Positions 1 to 8,627 of a DNA stretch of 57,834 nucleotides are shown here, piece after piece. The stretch lies in the NCBI GenBank assembly GCA_036271315.1, contig DATBAV010000028.1:1-57834 (forward strand), in the 5' to 3' direction. The stretch's first letter is position 1; each line of letters starts with the position of its first letter. The notes beneath the pieces are model-generated. The model worked only from the letters and a program-made list of their open reading frames with translations, ran no database searches and was not told the DNA's origin. The stretch comes from VRUE01 sp036271315 (GTDB lineage: Bacteria; Actinomycetota; Thermoleophilia; Solirubrobacterales; 70-9). Made by a program: the position numbers and the translations under genes.

Positions 1-53
1 CCAGGAACTCCCGCGAAGCGGCCTGGGAAGGACACCCGACACCCCTCCGTCCC

Positions 54-203
54 TTAGGGACTAGGCAGCAGATTCACCGCCGCGGCCAAGCCCACCGCCC
101 CGACGGTGATCGAGTAACCGGTGTAGCCGCTGATCGCGAAGAGGACCACGGCGATCGCGCAGATCGAGACGACGGTGATCCAGGAAGCTCGGGCCAGGGA
201 CAC
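54..203 (-). CDS. small two-helix membrane protein (49 aa)
   Basis: A 49-residue frame opens at a GTG and ends at TAA. It is almost entirely hydrophobic (a stretch around WITVVSICAIAVVLFAI, then a second around ITVGAVGLAAAVNLL), so it would form two short membrane helices. An in-frame TAG lies only three codons upstream of the GTG, which fixes the start. It is divergent from the roadblock-like gene, and the two starts are about 20 bp apart. I do not recognise a family. It is short, so it could be a chance frame, but its composition and the divergent promoter-like spacing favour a real gene. Confidence 0.45.
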   Translation of the reverse strand: MSLARASWITVVSICAIAVVLFAISGYTGYSITVGAVGLAAAVNLLPSP

Positions 204-210
204 GGGTCGC

Positions 211-216
211 TATTTT
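211..216 (+). promoter_or_regulatory. -10-like hexamer, leaderless start of the tldD operon
   Basis: TATTTT ends 7 bp before the ATG at 224, so transcription would begin at or next to the start codon. This placement favours ATG 224 over the TTG at 215, which lies inside the hexamer. No clear -35 box is visible. Confidence 0.4.
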
Positions 217-223
217 GGCCGAG

Positions 224-610
224 ATGCCCGACGGTGAGACGAGCGAGGCGGTATCGGCCGATGCGGCCGCCAGTGCGCTGGCCTACCTGACCGAGATGTC
301 ACCCGACCTGCGCGGGGGCGCGATCCTCGAGTCGGGCGGCTCGGTCCTTGCCGCCAGCGACCGGCCCGAGCGTTGGCGCGAGGACGCCGCGACCCTGCTC
401 GAGGTGGCCGACGGCGCCGGCGGCGAGCCGGTCGAGCAGGCCCACATCGCCACCGAGCAGGGCGAGGTCTTCGCCGTCCGCCACGCCGGGCTGGCGGCGA
501 TCGCGGTTACCGACCGCTTTGCCCTTGCCTCGCTGCTCTTCTTCGACATGCGCGCCGTGCTTCGCGACCTCAGCGAGGGCGGCGACGGAAAGGGTCTCGA
601 TGCCACCTAA
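224..610 (+). CDS. roadblock/LC7-like protein, head of the tldD operon
   Basis: A protein of about 128 residues with the pattern of the roadblock/LC7 fold: a GGAILESGGSVLAAS strand pair, a helical middle, then a VFAVRHAGLAAIAVTDR strand pair and a closing helix. Proteins of this fold usually dimerise and often act with small GTPases or as scaffolds in bacteria. The stop overlaps the ATG of the next small gene, and that gene overlaps tldD, so all four genes to 3570 look like one transcription unit. An alternative TTG start lies at 215. The function in relation to the TldD/TldE protease is unknown. The family assignment is by eye from the strand pattern. Confidence 0.6.
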   Translation: MPDGETSEAVSADAAASALAYLTEMSPDLRGGAILESGGSVLAASDRPERWREDAATLLEVADGAGGEPVEQAHIATEQGEVFAVRHAGLAAIAVTDRFALASLLFFDMRAVLRDLSEGGDGKGLDAT

Positions 611-842
611 GCCGCACCGCATCCTGCTTGACCGCGTCTCCGGATACGCCGACGAGGCGGCCGCCTACATGCGCCGCCGCCGCGTCTCCCGCCAACCCTT
701 TGCGCGGCTCTACTACGCCGAGGGCCGGGCCAGCGACCACGCCGGCGACTCGCTCGCCGGCGCCGAGCTGTTCGTCGCTGCCGGTCGCCTGATCGAGGTC
801 GCCGGGAAGCGGCCGCGGCGCGAACAAGGGGTGCGCGGGTGA
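600..842 (+). CDS. small basic hypothetical protein (80 aa)
   Basis: Eighty residues, starting at an ATG that overlaps the end of the roadblock-like gene and ending in a 4-bp GTGA overlap with tldD. Such tight overlaps on both sides indicate a translated, coupled gene. The N-terminal half is helical and arginine-rich (MRRRRVSRQPFARLYYAEGR). The C-terminal half looks like one more helix. I do not recognise the family. Position suggests a partner of the roadblock protein or of TldD/TldE. Confidence 0.55.
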   Translation: MPPKPHRILLDRVSGYADEAAAYMRRRRVSRQPFARLYYAEGRASDHAGDSLAGAELFVAAGRLIEVAGKRPRREQGVRG

Positions 843-2224
843 GCGAGCTGATCGATGCCGAGGTGGCCGGGCGCGTCCTCGCCGTGGCGCTCGCCAACGG
901 CGGCGATTTCGCCGAGGTCTTCGCCGAACGCAGCGCCGGGCTGACGATGGCGATCGACGAGTCGCGGGTCGAAGCGGTGCAGGCCGGAGCGGCCGCGGGC
1001 GCCGGCGTGCGGGTGATCAGCGGCGCCACTACCTACTTCTCCCACGTCGACGGTCTCGAGCCCGCCGATATCGAGCGCGCTGCCGGTGAGGCGGCGGCGG
1101 CGCTGCGAGCCGAGCGGGCCGAGCCGCGACCGCTGAGCGCCACGCGGGTCGAGCCGCTGCCGATCGAGGTGGCGCCTGCGGAGGTCCCGGCCGAGCGCAA
1201 GGCGGACCTGCTGCGCGAGCTGGATCGGCGCGGGCGTGGAGCGGGGGCCGAGATCGCCCAGTTCACCGCCTCCTACGCGGAGGTGCGCCGCGAGGTCAGC
1301 ATCGCCAACTCCGAGGGCCTCTTCAGCGGCGACGACCGCACCCGGGTGCGCATCGGCGCCCAGGCCGTTGCGCGGCGCAACGGCACGGTCGAGACGGGCG
1401 CCGAGACGCTCGGCGCCCACCGTGGCTTCGAGCTCTTCGACCACGACCCCGGCGCGATTGCCGACGATGCCTCGCGCAAGGCGCTGGCCCTGCTCGATGC
1501 CGGCCCCGCTCCGGCCGGCTCGATGCCGGTGGTCGTCGGCGGCGGCTTCGGCGGCGTGCTCTTCCACGAGATGACCGGTCACGGGCTCGAGGCCGACCAC
1601 ATCCAGAAGGGCGCCAGCGTCTACGTCGGCAAGATGGGCGAGCAGGTGGCCCAGCCGCTGCTGACCGCCTACGACGACGGTCGCCTGCCCAACGAGTGGG
1701 GCAGCGACGCGATCGACGACGAGGGCGTGCCGACCCAGAAGACGCGGGTGATCGAGGAGGGGCGCCTGTCCGCCTTCCTCTACGACGGCGTCACCGCTCG
1801 CCGCGAAGGCGCCGCCCCGACCGGCAACGGTCGCCGCGAGAGCTTCCGCCACCTGCCGGTGCCGCGCATGACCAATACCTACATCGCCCCCGGCGATGCC
1901 GAGCCCGAGGCGATGATCGCCGAGGTCAAGCGTGGCTTCTACGCCGTCTCCTTCGCCGGCGGCCAGGTCGACCCGGCCACGGGCGACTTCGTCTTCGGCG
2001 TCTCCGAGGGCTACCTGATCGAGGACGGGCGGGTCACCCGGCCCTGCCGCGGCGCGACCCTGATCGGCAACTGCCTGGAGGCGCTGGCGGCGATCGACGC
2101 CGTCGGCAACGACTTCGAGATGAAGACCGGCATCTGCGGCAAGGCCGGCCAGCGGGTGCCGGTGGGGACGGGCCAGGGGCACGTTCGCATCCAGGCGATG
2201 ACGGTAGGGGGGACCGAGGTTTGA
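839..2224 (+). CDS. tldD: TldD metalloprotease subunit
   Basis: A 461-residue TldD homologue. TldD and TldE/PmbA form a heterodimeric zinc protease; in E. coli it matures microcin B17 and degrades CcdA, and it cleaves unfolded peptides inside its cavity. The catalytic HExxxH is present as HEMTGH at residues 243-248, in the usual setting GGFGGVLFHEMTGHGLEAD. The C-terminal block with CGKAGQRVPVGTGQ and MTVGGT is typical of TldD. The GTG start overlaps the preceding gene, and the stop overlaps the TTG of tldE by 4 bp, so the two subunits are translationally coupled. Length matches the family. The natural substrate here is unknown; no microcin-like gene is adjacent. Confidence 0.95.
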   Translation: MSELIDAEVAGRVLAVALANGGDFAEVFAERSAGLTMAIDESRVEAVQAGAAAGAGVRVISGATTYFSHVDGLEPADIERAAGEAAAALRAERAEPRPLSATRVEPLPIEVAPAEVPAERKADLLRELDRRGRGAGAEIAQFTASYAEVRREVSIANSEGLFSGDDRTRVRIGAQAVARRNGTVETGAETLGAHRGFELFDHDPGAIADDASRKALALLDAGPAPAGSMPVVVGGGFGGVLFHEMTGHGLEADHIQKGASVYVGKMGEQVAQPLLTAYDDGRLPNEWGSDAIDDEGVPTQKTRVIEEGRLSAFLYDGVTARREGAAPTGNGRRESFRHLPVPRMTNTYIAPGDAEPEAMIAEVKRGFYAVSFAGGQVDPATGDFVFGVSEGYLIEDGRVTRPCRGATLIGNCLEALAAIDAVGNDFEMKTGICGKAGQRVPVGTGQGHVRIQAMTVGGTEV

Positions 2225-3570
2225 TCGAGCTGGCGCGGCGGGCGGTCGAAGCGGCAACAGCGGCCGGTGCGAGCGATGCCGAGGCCTACGCGGCCGAGGA
2301 CGGCGGCCGCGAGGTGCGCGCCCACGGCGGCGAGGTCGAGAGCTTCAGTGCCGCCACCCAGCGCGGCATCGGCATCCGGGCCTGGATCGGCAAGCGGGTC
2401 GGCTACGCCTACGGCACCGATCTCTCCGAGGCGGGGGTGACGGCGCTGGCGCAGCGAGCCGCGGAAGCGGCGCGGGTCGCCGACGAGGACGAGTTCGCCG
2501 GCCCGCCGCAGCGCAGCGCAGGCGGCCCCGCTCGGGAGCTGGAGCTGAGCGACCCGACCCTCGAGGAGTGGTCGCCCGATCGCCTCGCCGATCTCGCTCT
2601 GGCGATCGAGTCCGCGGCGCTCGGCGCCGACTCGCGAATCGCGGGGGTCGAGCAGGCCGTCTACGCCGACTCCGCCGAGAGCGTCGCCATCGCCTCTTCG
2701 CTTGGGGTCGAGGGCGAGTACTCGAGCTCCAGTTGCTACGGCTATGTCCAGGCCCTGGCCGCGGGCGATGACGGCCGCGAGACCGGACTCGGCTTCGACC
2801 TCGGCCGCGGCCCGGCGGTGCTAGACCCGGCCGCGATCGGCCGCGAGGGCGCCGAGCGTGCCGCCGCGATGATCGGGGCCGGCAAGCCGAAGTCGCGCTC
2901 CTGCCCGGTTGTCCTCGACCCGACAGTCGCGGCCAGTTTCGTCGCTCTCATCGGCAGTGGCTTGACGGCAAGCACGGTGCAGCGCGGGCGTTCGCCATTT
3001 GCCGAGCGGCTCGGCGAGGAGGTGGCCAATCCGGCTCTTGCTCTGCACGACGACGGCCTCGACCCCGAGGGCTTCGCCTCGGCCCCGTTCGACGCCGAGG
3101 GCGTGCCGCGGCGCCGCACCGCCCTGATCGAGGCGAGCGCCCTGCACACCTACCTCTACGACACCTACACGGCCAATCGCGGCGATGCCGCCTCGACCGG
3201 CAACGCCAGTCGCAGCGGCTACCGCTCCCAACCCTCGGTCTCGGCCTCCAACCTGATCGTCGCGCCCGGCGAGCTCAGCTTCGCCGAGCTGTTGAGCGAG
3301 GCAGGCGACGGCGTGCTCGTCACCGACGTCGCCGGGCTGCACTCCGGCGTCAACCCGGTCTCAGGGGTTTTCTCGGTCGGCGCCTCCGGCCTCCTCATCC
3401 GCGACGGCGAGCTGGCCGAGCCGCTGCGCGAGTTCACGATCGCCAGCGACCTCGTCTCGATGCTGCGGGCCGTGCGGGCCGTCGGAACGGACTCCCGCTG
3501 GGTGCCTTTTGGCGGCTCGGTCAAGACCCCGTCGCTGCTCGTCGGCGAGATGACGGTCGCGGGATCCTGA
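2221..3570 (+). CDS. pmbA: TldE/PmbA protease subunit
   Basis: A 449-residue TldE (PmbA) homologue, the non-zinc partner of TldD. Typical blocks are the N-terminal LARRAVEAATAAGASDAEAY, the central SRSCPVVLDPTVAAS-like segment (here KSRSCPVVLDPTVAAS), the DTYTANRGDAASTGNA block and the C-terminal PSLLVGEMTVAG. It lacks the HExxxH motif, as expected. The TTG start at 2221 is chosen because it gives the normal N terminus and a 4-bp TTGA overlap with tldD; the frame stays open far upstream but in antisense-like sequence. It is the last gene of the operon; hup follows after 78 bp. Confidence 0.92.
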   Translation: MIELARRAVEAATAAGASDAEAYAAEDGGREVRAHGGEVESFSAATQRGIGIRAWIGKRVGYAYGTDLSEAGVTALAQRAAEAARVADEDEFAGPPQRSAGGPARELELSDPTLEEWSPDRLADLALAIESAALGADSRIAGVEQAVYADSAESVAIASSLGVEGEYSSSSCYGYVQALAAGDDGRETGLGFDLGRGPAVLDPAAIGREGAERAAAMIGAGKPKSRSCPVVLDPTVAASFVALIGSGLTASTVQRGRSPFAERLGEEVANPALALHDDGLDPEGFASAPFDAEGVPRRRTALIEASALHTYLYDTYTANRGDAASTGNASRSGYRSQPSVSASNLIVAPGELSFAELLSEAGDGVLVTDVAGLHSGVNPVSGVFSVGASGLLIRDGELAEPLREFTIASDLVSMLRAVRAVGTDSRWVPFGGSVKTPSLLVGEMTVAGS

Positions 3571-3648
3571 GTCCCAAGCGCTTTTACGCCGTGAGCGCTG
3601 TTAGATTGCCGCCGATTTCAAACCACCCATCGACGGAGGAGCTTCGAC

Positions 3649-3927
3649 GTGACTAAGGCTGAGTTTCTGGACCAACTTGCAGGCGACGAGCGGCTGGGCA
3701 GCAAGAAAGCCGCCAGCGACGCGGTTGACGCCGTGCTCGACGCGATCACCGACACTCTGAGCGGTGGTGGCGAAGTCAGCTTCACCGGCTTCGGCAAATT
3801 CCACGTCGCCGAGCGCGGCCCGCGCCAGGGCGTAAATCCCCGCACCGGCGAGCGGATCACGATCCCGGGCGGCAAGGTGCCGCGCTTCTCCGCCGGCTCG
3901 GCGCTCAAGACCAAGGTCAAAGGCTGA
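3649..3927 (+). CDS. hup: HU-family nucleoid protein
   Basis: A 92-residue HU/IHF-family protein that bends and compacts DNA. It begins MTKAEFLDQLAGDERLGSKK, has the dimer core GEVSFTGFGKFHVAERGPR, and the beta-arm segment GVNPRTGERITIPGGKVPRF with the intercalating proline region. It lacks the long lysine-rich C-terminal tail found in mycobacterial HU. The GTG start is supported by a GGAGGA ribosome site at 3635-3640. A -10-like TTAGAT lies near 3601. The stop overlaps the probable CTG start of pyrF, so the two may be co-translated. Confidence 0.95.
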   Translation: MTKAEFLDQLAGDERLGSKKAASDAVDAVLDAITDTLSGGGEVSFTGFGKFHVAERGPRQGVNPRTGERITIPGGKVPRFSAGSALKTKVKG

Positions 3928-4811
3928 GCCAAGACCCTTTCGCAGATCGGCTTGCGGCGCTCGTCGAAGAGCGCCGCAGCCAGGTCTGCCTTGGTCTCGA
4001 CCCGGATCCGTCGAAGCTCTCCGGGTCCGCGCCGGACGTTCCCACCGCCACGGCCGCCGAGCGTGCGGCCACGGCGGTGGTCGCGCACTGCCGTTTGCTG
4101 ATTGAGCAGGCCGGACCGGCCTGCGTCGCGGTCAAGCCCCAGCTCGCCTGCTTCGAGCGCCTGGGAGCGCCCGGCTGGGCAGCCCTGACCGAGGTCTGCG
4201 CGGCGGCGAGCGAAGCCGGCCTGCTCGTCATCGCCGACGGCAAGCGCGGCGATGTTCCCGTCACCGCGGCGGCCTACGCCCAGGCCCTGGTTGGTGAGAC
4301 GCCGACCCCCTGGGGATCGGTCGCGGGACTCGGCGCCGACGCCTTCACCACCAACCCGCTGCTCGGCAGCGACGCGCTCGAGCCGCTGATCGAGGCGGCC
4401 GAGGCGGCCGGAGCCGGCATCTTCGCACTGGTGCGGACGAGCAATCCCGGTGCCGCCGACATCCAGGACCGCCCCGCTCCCGAGCAGCCCCTGCACGAGC
4501 GCCTCGCCGAACTGGTCGACGGCCTCGCACCGCGACTGCTCGGTGCCGCCGGGCTGAGCGGGATGGGCGCCGTCGTCGGCGCCACCGCTCCCGAGCACAT
4601 CGGTCGCTTGCGCTTGCTGATGCCGCGCTCGATCTTCCTCATCCCCGGCGTCGGCGCCCAGGGCGGACGACCGGACGCGCTCGGGCCGGCCTTCAGCGCC
4701 GGGCCCGCCTCGGCGCTCGTCGCCGCCTCACGCGGCATCTCCGCCGCGGAGGATCCGGGGGTGGCGGCGGAGAACCTACGCAGTGCGGTTTGGGATGTTT
4801 CGACCGCCTAA
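3924..4811 (+). CDS. pyrF: orotidine 5'-phosphate decarboxylase (type 2), probable CTG start
   Basis: Last step of UMP synthesis. The 295-residue frame has VCLGLDPDPSK at residues 21-31, the catalytic DxKxxD array as DGKRGDVP (D105, K107, D110), and a C-terminal phosphate-binding stretch FLIPGVGAQGG. The first ATG/GTG/TTG in frame is the GTG at 4077, which would delete the GLDPDPSK motif and about 50 conserved residues. The only start that keeps them and links to the previous gene is CTG at 3924, overlapping the hup stop as CTGA. Type 2 enzymes are usually about 270-310 residues, which matches the CTG start. Function is clear; the start is inferred. Confidence 0.88.
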   Translation: MSQDPFADRLAALVEERRSQVCLGLDPDPSKLSGSAPDVPTATAAERAATAVVAHCRLLIEQAGPACVAVKPQLACFERLGAPGWAALTEVCAAASEAGLLVIADGKRGDVPVTAAAYAQALVGETPTPWGSVAGLGADAFTTNPLLGSDALEPLIEAAEAAGAGIFALVRTSNPGAADIQDRPAPEQPLHERLAELVDGLAPRLLGAAGLSGMGAVVGATAPEHIGRLRLLMPRSIFLIPGVGAQGGRPDALGPAFSAGPASALVAASRGISAAEDPGVAAENLRSAVWDVSTA

Positions 4812-4868
4812 AACTGCCCTGACCGTATATACGATCTGCGGCGCTCATCCCTTCGCCGGTCACGTCCA

Positions 4869-5186
4869 ATGAACAAGCGCACTTCAGCTTCCGCCCGGGT
4901 TCTCGCGGTGACCGCTCTGGTCGTCGCCTTCGTCATCGCCATCGTCGCGATCGGCGGCGCTCTGGGTGGCAACGACTCGAATGGCGCGGGCAGCGACAAG
5001 CACGGCGACAAGCACGCGCACAAGACCCATCACAAGCACGTGCCCGCCACCTACGAAATCGAGAGCGGCGACACCCTGATCTCGATCGCCCACCGCACCG
5101 GGGTGCCGGTGAGGACGATCGAAGAACTCAATCCCGAAGTCGATCCCCAGATCCTGGTTGCCGGCGAACAGCTGAAGCTCCGCTAG
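4869..5186 (+). CDS. membrane-anchored LysM protein
   Basis: A 105-residue protein with a short cytoplasmic N terminus, one membrane helix (about residues 11-33), a histidine/lysine-rich spacer (DKHGDKHAHKTHHKHV) and a single C-terminal LysM domain starting YEIESGDTLISIAHRTGVP and ending ILVAGEQLKLR. LysM binds peptidoglycan. The His-rich linker could bind metal, which is only a guess. A 10-bp palindrome CGTATATACG upstream (near 4824-4833) contains a TATACG that could be a -10 box. The neighbouring D,D-carboxypeptidase suggests a cell-wall role. Confidence 0.8.
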   Translation: MNKRTSASARVLAVTALVVAFVIAIVAIGGALGGNDSNGAGSDKHGDKHAHKTHHKHVPATYEIESGDTLISIAHRTGVPVRTIEELNPEVDPQILVAGEQLKLR

Positions 5187-5190
5187 GCGA

Positions 5191-5244
5191 GTGCAAAATC
5201 GCCACGGTGACAGCCGGGTATTCAGGTCCGGGGCGATCTTGCGC
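5191..5244. repeat. imperfect intergenic inverted repeat between LysM gene and dacC
   Basis: GTGCAAAATCGCC (5191-5203) and GGCGATCTTGCGC (5232-5244) can form a 13-bp stem with one wobble and one mismatch around a 28-nt loop. There is no T-tract after it, so it is not a standard intrinsic terminator. It lies just before the dacC start and could affect its translation. Confidence 0.4.
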
Positions 5245-5255
5245 GAAGACCATTG

Positions 5256-6434
5256 ATGTTTAGGCGATGTCTAGCTCTGCTTGCGGCGGCCCTGCTGGTG
5301 CTGGCGCTGCCAGCGGTCAGCTTCGCCAGGGGCCCCCAGATCGAGGCTCGCTCCTGGGCCCTGATCGACGCTCGCAGCGGCGACGTCCTCGTCTCCCACG
5401 CCGCCAAGCGCCACCTGCCGATCGCCAGCACGACCAAGCTGATGACCGCCTACGTGGTCCTGCACGAGCTGCCGCTCGATCGCGTCGTCCGCGCCGCGCC
5501 CTACGAGGCCGAATACGGCGAGTCGCTGCTGGGCCTGCGCCCGGACCAGCGGATCAGCGTGCGCGACCTGCTCTACGGGCTGATCCTGCGCAGCGGCAAC
5601 GACGCCGCCTATGACCTCGCGCTCGCCGCGGCCGGCTCGGAGAAAAGCTTCGTCGCCGAGATGAACCGCTACGCGGCGGCGCTCGGCCTCACCGACACCC
5701 ATTACGCGAACCCGATCGGCCTCGACCAGCCCGGCAACTACTCCAGCGCCGCCGACCTGGCGACCCTGACCAGGCGCCTGCTGGCGATCCCGGCCTTCGC
5801 TCGAATCGCCGACTCGCGCAGCGCCGTGCTGCGCAGCGTCCACCCGCGCCGCCGGATCGTGACGATCAACGAGCTGCTGCGGATGGCGCCGTGGGTGACC
5901 GGGGTGAAGACCGGTCACACCTTCGGTGCCCTCTACGTCCTCGTCGGCTCGGGACAGCGCCGGGGGGTCAAGCTGATCTCGGTCGCGGTCGGGGCGCCGA
6001 CCGACGAAGACCGCTTCAGCGACAACATCGACCTGCTCGATTACGGCTTCTCCCTCTACAAGCGGCGGGCCCCGATCGAAGCGGGCGCCGCGCTCGCCGA
6101 GCCAGCGATTCGCTACAGCGGCGGCAAGCTGCCGCTGCGCGCCGCTCGGACCGTCGCCGTCGGCGTACGCCGCGACCAGCGCATGAGCGTCGTCGTCAGT
6201 GCCCCGGATGAAGTCGAGGGGCCGATCGAGCGCGGCGCGGCGCTCGGTCACGCCAGCGTCTACGTCGACGGACAGCGCGCGGCTTCGGTGCCGCTGCGCG
6301 CCGCGCACGCGGTCGCCGAGGCGAGCCTGCTCGAACGAGTCGGCAGCTTCCTCGACGACGAGAAGATTCCCGTCGGCATTGCGCTTTGCGTGATACTGGT
6401 TGGAGCAGTGCTCTTGAGGCGCTTCTCACGATGA
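5256..6434 (+). CDS. dacC: D-alanyl-D-alanine carboxypeptidase (PBP5-like)
   Basis: A 392-residue low-molecular-weight penicillin-binding protein that trims the terminal D-Ala from peptidoglycan stems. It has an N-terminal signal peptide (about residues 1-25), the SxxK nucleophile motif STTK at 58-61, SGN at 113-115 and KTG at 218-220. A C-terminal domain follows, and a terminal hydrophobic helix (IPVGIALCVILVGAVLL) plus RRFSR anchors it in the membrane. The ATG at 5256 is preferred over a TTG one codon earlier. The stop overlaps the ATG of the PfkB gene (ATGA). The gene symbol is by family only. Confidence 0.9.
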   Translation: MFRRCLALLAAALLVLALPAVSFARGPQIEARSWALIDARSGDVLVSHAAKRHLPIASTTKLMTAYVVLHELPLDRVVRAAPYEAEYGESLLGLRPDQRISVRDLLYGLILRSGNDAAYDLALAAAGSEKSFVAEMNRYAAALGLTDTHYANPIGLDQPGNYSSAADLATLTRRLLAIPAFARIADSRSAVLRSVHPRRRIVTINELLRMAPWVTGVKTGHTFGALYVLVGSGQRRGVKLISVAVGAPTDEDRFSDNIDLLDYGFSLYKRRAPIEAGAALAEPAIRYSGGKLPLRAARTVAVGVRRDQRMSVVVSAPDEVEGPIERGAALGHASVYVDGQRAASVPLRAAHAVAEASLLERVGSFLDDEKIPVGIALCVILVGAVLLRRFSR

Positions 6435-7387
6435 TCCTCACCGTCACGCTAAACGCCGCGATCGACCGCACCGTCGCGGTACCCAACTTCCGTCTCGGCC
6501 ACCGCCACCGGGCCGTCGAGAGCCGTACGGTGGCGGGCGGCAAGGGGATCAACGTCGCCCGCGCCCTGAAGCTGCTCGGCCGGCCCGTGATCGCCACCGG
6601 CTTCGCCGGCGGCCCGACCGGCAACAGGCTGCTGGAACAGCTGCGCACCGAAGCGGTGCTGACCGACTTCACCCGGATCGCCGCCGAGACTCGGATCAAC
6701 CTCGCCGTGATCGATCCCACCTCCGGCGAGCAGACCGAGATCAACGAGCGCGGCCCGGCGGTGAGCCCGGAGGAGGTCGAGGCCTTCGTACGCCGCGTCG
6801 GCTACCTGGCCGACGGCGCCAAGCTCTGCGTGCTGGCCGGCAGCCTGCCGCCGGGCGCCGGCGACGATCTCTACGCCCGCCTGGTCAAGGACCTCGGCGA
6901 ACGCGGAGTGCCGGTCGTGCTCGACGCCGAGGGCAGCGCGATGCTCGGCGGCCTGCGCGCCGGCGCCTCGGTCGTCACCCCCAACGAGCGCGAGGCGGAG
7001 GAGTTGGTCGGCCAGGAGTTCGCCGACCGCGACGACCTGATCCAGGGGCTTGCCGAGCTGGTCCGCCTCGGTGCCGGCGAGGCCGCGATCACGCGGCCCG
7101 ACGGTTGCGTTGCGGTGATCGGAAATGGCTCGGAGCAGCGCTTTCTCGAGGTCCGCACCGAGCCGCTCGACCCGGTTTCCACGGTCGGCTCCGGCGATGC
7201 CTTCCTGGCCGGCTACGTCGCCGGCCGCTACGACGGCAAGGAGGCCGACGAGTGTCTCGCCTACGGGGTCGCCTGCGGTGCCGAGTCGACCCAGCATTTC
7301 GGCGCCGGCGCGGTCGACCGTAACCAGGTCGAGCGCCTCCTCGGCGAGGTCCACGTCCAGGATTTGGAGGTCCCCGCCGAAGTGTAG
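6431..7387 (+). CDS. fruK: PfkB-family 1-phosphofructokinase / tagatose-6-phosphate kinase
   Basis: A 318-residue sugar kinase of the PfkB family, hexose-phosphate branch. It begins MILTVTLNAAIDRTV, typical of FruK/PfkB/LacC, has the substrate motif VAGGKGINVARALKLLG, and ends with the anion-hole/catalytic motif VGSGDAFLAGYVAG (catalytic Asp about residue 256). The expected reaction is ATP-dependent phosphorylation of a sugar phosphate such as fructose-1-phosphate. No PTS genes are adjacent, so the exact substrate cannot be decided. The ATG overlaps the dacC stop by 4 bp. Confidence 0.82.
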   Translation: MILTVTLNAAIDRTVAVPNFRLGHRHRAVESRTVAGGKGINVARALKLLGRPVIATGFAGGPTGNRLLEQLRTEAVLTDFTRIAAETRINLAVIDPTSGEQTEINERGPAVSPEEVEAFVRRVGYLADGAKLCVLAGSLPPGAGDDLYARLVKDLGERGVPVVLDAEGSAMLGGLRAGASVVTPNEREAEELVGQEFADRDDLIQGLAELVRLGAGEAAITRPDGCVAVIGNGSEQRFLEVRTEPLDPVSTVGSGDAFLAGYVAGRYDGKEADECLAYGVACGAESTQHFGAGAVDRNQVERLLGEVHVQDLEVPAEV

Positions 7388-7421
7388 GCTGGGTCCTCAA
7401 CGCCACCCTGGAGGACTTAAC

Positions 7422-8627
7422 TTGGAGATCGACATCGGTCGAGGCAAGAAGGGGCGGCGCGCCTACGGATTCGATGACATCGCGATCGTTCCGTCGCGCC
7501 GCACCCGCGACCCTGACGACATTGACATCAGCTGGACCCTTGGCCCCTATCGCTTCGAGCTGCCGCTGGTGGCCTCGGCGATGGACGGGGTCGTCAGTCC
7601 CGACACCGCCGTGCTCGTTAACGAGCTGGGCGGGCTGGGAGTGCTCAACCTGGAGGGGATCTGGACCCGCTTCGAGAACGCCGAGGAGAAGCTGGAGATG
7701 GTCGCCGCGGCGCCCAAGCACGAAGCGACGCGGATCATGCAGGAGATCTACACCGAGCCGGTCAAGCCGGAGCTGATCGGCAAGCGGATCGCCGAAATCA
7801 AGCAGCGGGGCGCCGTCGCCTGCGGCTCGCTGACGCCGCAGAAAGTGCGCGAGCACTATGAGATCGCGGTCGAGGCCGGGATCGACATCCTCGTCATCCA
7901 GGGAACGGTGATCTCCGCCGAACACGTCTCGACCACGGTCGAGCCGCTCAACCTGAAGGAGTTCATCGCCGAGGTGCCGGTGCCGACCGTGGTCGGCGGT
8001 TGCGCCTCCTACTCGACCGGGCTGCACCTGATGCGCACCGGCGCAGTGGGCGTCCTCGTCGGGGTCGGCCCCGGCGCCGCCTGCACCACGCGCGGCGTGC
8101 TCGGCATCGGCGTTCCGCAGGCGACGGCGATCGCCGACGTAGCGGCGGCCCGCTCGCAGCACATGCTCGAGACCGGCGAGTACGTCAACGTGATCGCCGA
8201 CGGCGGCATGCGCACCGGCGGCGACGTCTCCAAGGCGATCGCCTGCGGCGCCGACGCGGTGATGGTCGGCTCGCCCCTGGCCCGCGCCAAGGAGGCCCCC
8301 GGCCGCGGCTTCCACTGGGGGATGGCGACCTTCCATCCCTCGCTGCCGCGCGGCACTCGCGTCTCGACCAAGCAGGACGGGACGATGGAGGAGATCCTCC
8401 TCGGTCCCGCCCAGGAGAACGACGGCACCTTCAACCTGATGGGGGCGCTGAAGACCTCGATGGCCACCACCGGCTACGAGGACATCCGCTCCTTCCAGCG
8501 GGCCGAGGTGATGGTCGCTCCCGCCCTGATGAGCGAGGGTAAGAAGCTGCAGAACGAGCAGCAGGTCGGGATGGGATCGAACGGCAGGGCGGCTGTGTCC
8601 GCGGGGGTTGCTGTCTCGGATGACTGA
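7422..8627 (+). CDS. guaB3: GuaB3-family IMP dehydrogenase
   Basis: A 401-residue member of the IMPDH/GMP reductase family of the short GuaB3 type found in actinobacteria and cyanobacteria. It lacks the CBS (Bateman) module of canonical GuaB. The active-site loop GPGAACTTRG carries the catalytic cysteine (C221), followed by the ADGGMRTGGD phosphate-binding segment. TTG at 7422 is chosen because a GGAGG ribosome site sits 5-9 bp upstream and a -10-like TAGGCT lies at 7385-7390. The last 8 bp overlap guaA, which fits a GMP-synthesis operon (IMP to XMP to GMP). From memory, cyanobacterial GuaB3 has IMPDH activity; the activity here is inferred. Confidence 0.88.
   Translation: MEIDIGRGKKGRRAYGFDDIAIVPSRRTRDPDDIDISWTLGPYRFELPLVASAMDGVVSPDTAVLVNELGGLGVLNLEGIWTRFENAEEKLEMVAAAPKHEATRIMQEIYTEPVKPELIGKRIAEIKQRGAVACGSLTPQKVREHYEIAVEAGIDILVIQGTVISAEHVSTTVEPLNLKEFIAEVPVPTVVGGCASYSTGLHLMRTGAVGVLVGVGPGAACTTRGVLGIGVPQATAIADVAAARSQHMLETGEYVNVIADGGMRTGGDVSKAIACGADAVMVGSPLARAKEAPGRGFHWGMATFHPSLPRGTRVSTKQDGTMEEILLGPAQENDGTFNLMGALKTSMATTGYEDIRSFQRAEVMVAPALMSEGKKLQNEQQVGMGSNGRAAVSAGVAVSDD

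Noticed and set aside
713..2257. 514-codon open frame antisense to tldD
   Set aside because: Arg/Ala/Gly-rich shadow of a clear gene; long antisense frames are expected at this GC content and recur throughout the window.
3577..3599. AGCGCT repeated at 3577 and 3594 as a possible terminator after pmbA
   Set aside because: Six-base self-palindromes with no following T-tract; too weak to call.
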